Positions 13,645 to 14,416 of a stretch of 14,416 bases of DNA are shown here, in pieces. The stretch comes from DATLHO01 sp035539855 (GTDB lineage: Bacteria; Bacteroidota; Ignavibacteria; OLB7). Where the stretch lies: the NCBI GenBank assembly GCA_035539855.1, contig DATLHO010000286.1:1-14416 (forward strand), given 5' to 3'. The notes under the pieces were generated by a model, which was given only the letters and a program-made list of their open reading frames with translations, was not told the origin of the DNA and did no database searches. The stretch's first letter is position 1, and every line of letters begins with the position of its first letter. Position numbers and translations under genes: made by a program.

Positions 13645-14139
13645 TCACGCGCCCGTGCGGCGTCGGGGGGCGATGAGCGTGTCGAGCGCGTAGCGTCCGG
13701 GTCCGACCAGAAACAGCACGATCGAGAGGACGAGATAGGTCAGCGCGAGCTCCTTGTTCTTGAACGGATCGTCGGCGTGGCGGATGAAGCCTGCGACGGC
13801 CATCGTCGCGGCCATCAGCAGCGCGATCGGGCGCGTGCCCAGGCCGGCGATCAGCAGTGCCCCTCCGAGAAGCTCGGTCAGCCCGGCCGACCAGGCGAAG
13901 AGATCGGGCGCGGGGAAGCCCATCTTCGCGACGCCGCCGGTGAACTTCTCCATGCCCCCGAACACCTTGCCGTACCCGTGGACGATTCCCATCGCGCCGA
14001 GCCAGACGCGCAGCAGCGCGATGGCCCCGTCGGACTGGATCGGACGGACGAGCCATCCCTTCATGTCGCCTGCCGTTGCGCGTGCGCTGTCGCTCCGCAG
14101 CGGCCTCAGGACCGCCTCCGCCGTGGGTTCACTCCTCAT
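13645..14139 (-). CDS. DoxX-family membrane protein
   Basis: The 164-residue product has four predicted membrane segments at about 38-57, 78-99, 103-120 and 131-148. DoxX-family signatures are present: LRVWLGAMGIVHGYGKVFGGMEKF (43-66), GFPAPDLFAWSAGLTELLGG (74-93) and the terminal GPGRYALD (146-153). Members are linked to quinone-dependent redox reactions or redox stress; the exact role here is unknown. The ATG at 14139 has AGAGGAG (14144-14150) at 4 bases. A later in-frame ATG at 14064 would give a shorter N-terminus nearer the family norm but has a weak site. About 84 bp separate it from the next gene, so an operon with the 103-aa protein and the phosphoesterase is likely. A good promoter lies just upstream. 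Confidence 0.88.
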   Translation of the reverse strand: MRSEPTAEAVLRPLRSDSARATAGDMKGWLVRPIQSDGAIALLRVWLGAMGIVHGYGKVFGGMEKFTGGVAKMGFPAPDLFAWSAGLTELLGGALLIAGLGTRPIALLMAATMAVAGFIRHADDPFKNKELALTYLVLSIVLFLVGPGRYALDTLIAPRRRTGA

Positions 14140-14179
14140 GCAGCTCCTCTGAACGTTGATCAACCGTGGGTGAGATCGC

Positions 14180-14208
14180 TATGTAGTCGTTATAACAGGT
14201 AATGGCAA
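14180..14208 (-). promoter_or_regulatory. Sigma70-like promoter of the DoxX operon
   Basis: On the minus strand TTGCCA (14203-14208) and TACATA (14180-14185) are exactly 17 bp apart, placing the start near 14173 and giving a leader of about 35 nt. An 8-bp palindrome GTTATAAC (14189-14196) lies between the hexamers, where a repressor could block the polymerase. TATAAC within it is an alternative -10. Confidence 0.55.
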
Positions 14209-14240
14209 GCCACTTCGGTCCGATGCGCGCGGGGCGAACG

Positions 14241-14277
14241 AAAAAAGGGCGGACCCGGAGTTGATCCGGGTCCGCCC
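14241..14277 (-). terminator. Strong intrinsic terminator on the minus strand
   Basis: A 13-bp perfect GC-rich stem (14247-14259 with 14265-14277) and a 5-nt loop is followed, on the minus strand, by six T residues (14241-14246). It ends transcription of the gene entering from the right edge and insulates the DoxX promoter from read-through. Confidence 0.93.
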
Positions 14278-14299
14278 TCGACTGAGCGACGACTTGTAG

Positions 14300-14416
14300 T
14301 TAGAGCAGGCTGCCGTTGCCGCCGGCGCAGTCGGACTGGCCGGTGTTGTAGCGCTGCAGGGCGCGATAGATCGGGTTGCCGGTCACCGTGTTCGGGTTGG
14401 TCGTTCCGATCGGATT
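14300..14416 (-). CDS. C-terminal 38 codons of an unidentified protein (cut by window edge)
   Basis: Only the 3' end is present; the stop TAA is at 14300-14302 and the terminator follows 22 bp later. The visible tail contains NPNTVTGNPIYRALQRYNTG, then QSDCAGGNGSLL, rich in Asn, Gly and Thr with one cysteine. The composition suggests a secreted or surface protein. YNTG recalls the end of some lytic transglycosylases, but that is too little to name it. The open frame running to the edge and the good terminator support a real gene. Confidence 0.6.
   Translation of the reverse strand, partial: NPIGTTNPNTVTGNPIYRALQRYNTGQSDCAGGNGSLL

Noticed and set aside
1..14416. Mobile element, prophage or defence island
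   Set aside because: No transposase, integrase, terminal repeats, att-like direct repeats beside the tRNA, or toxin-antitoxin or nuclease genes were seen; gene content is housekeeping-like.

Overview
The window is bacterial, GC-rich (roughly two thirds G+C by eye) and reads as ordinary chromosome: compact genes on both strands, one tRNA, and no insertion sequence, phage block or CRISPR array. The phylum cannot be fixed without searches. A LexA with a divergent recognition helix, a small Cys protein resembling a family I associate with Bacteroidota, and several intergenic TAnnYTYG boxes hint loosely at the FCB/Gemmatimonadota area, but this is weak inference.

Left part (1-2580): a minus-strand lipoprotein cytochrome c is divergent from a plus-strand secreted ankyrin-repeat protein with about 15 repeats. 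The ankyrin gene ends at a 14-bp stem hairpin whose right arm runs into the promoter region of the next operon.

Central left (2580-5900): thiopurine S-methyltransferase (tpm) and a class II-type histone-deacetylase-family amidohydrolase lie 3 bp apart. Then come lexA and, 6 bp downstream, a MtnX-like HAD-IB phosphatase. A CAT-anticodon tRNA, most likely tRNA-Ile2, follows with a clear intrinsic terminator.

Centre (5900-8270): a minus-strand DUF1801 protein is divergent from a GT-C-like polytopic membrane protein of unknown role. A short Cys-motif protein with a good sigma70-like promoter comes next.

Right part (8320-12080): two divergent PAS sensor histidine kinases. The left one is a three-PAS hybrid kinase with a terminal receiver; the right one is a one-PAS kinase with a very strong ribosome binding site. 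About 380 bp lie between them, including an AT-rich palindrome. No response regulator with an output domain is present.

Far right (12076-14416): a minus-strand run, probably one operon, of a DoxX-family membrane protein, an unrecognised 103-aa protein and a membrane-anchored YkuE/YaeI-like metallophosphoesterase. A strong minus-facing terminator upstream isolates it from a gene that enters from the right edge and shows only its last 38 codons. I did not find a clearly new multi-gene system. The best leads are the lexA-phosphatase unit with its candidate operator, the tpm-deacetylase pair with a palindrome around its -10 box, and two unrecognised small proteins.
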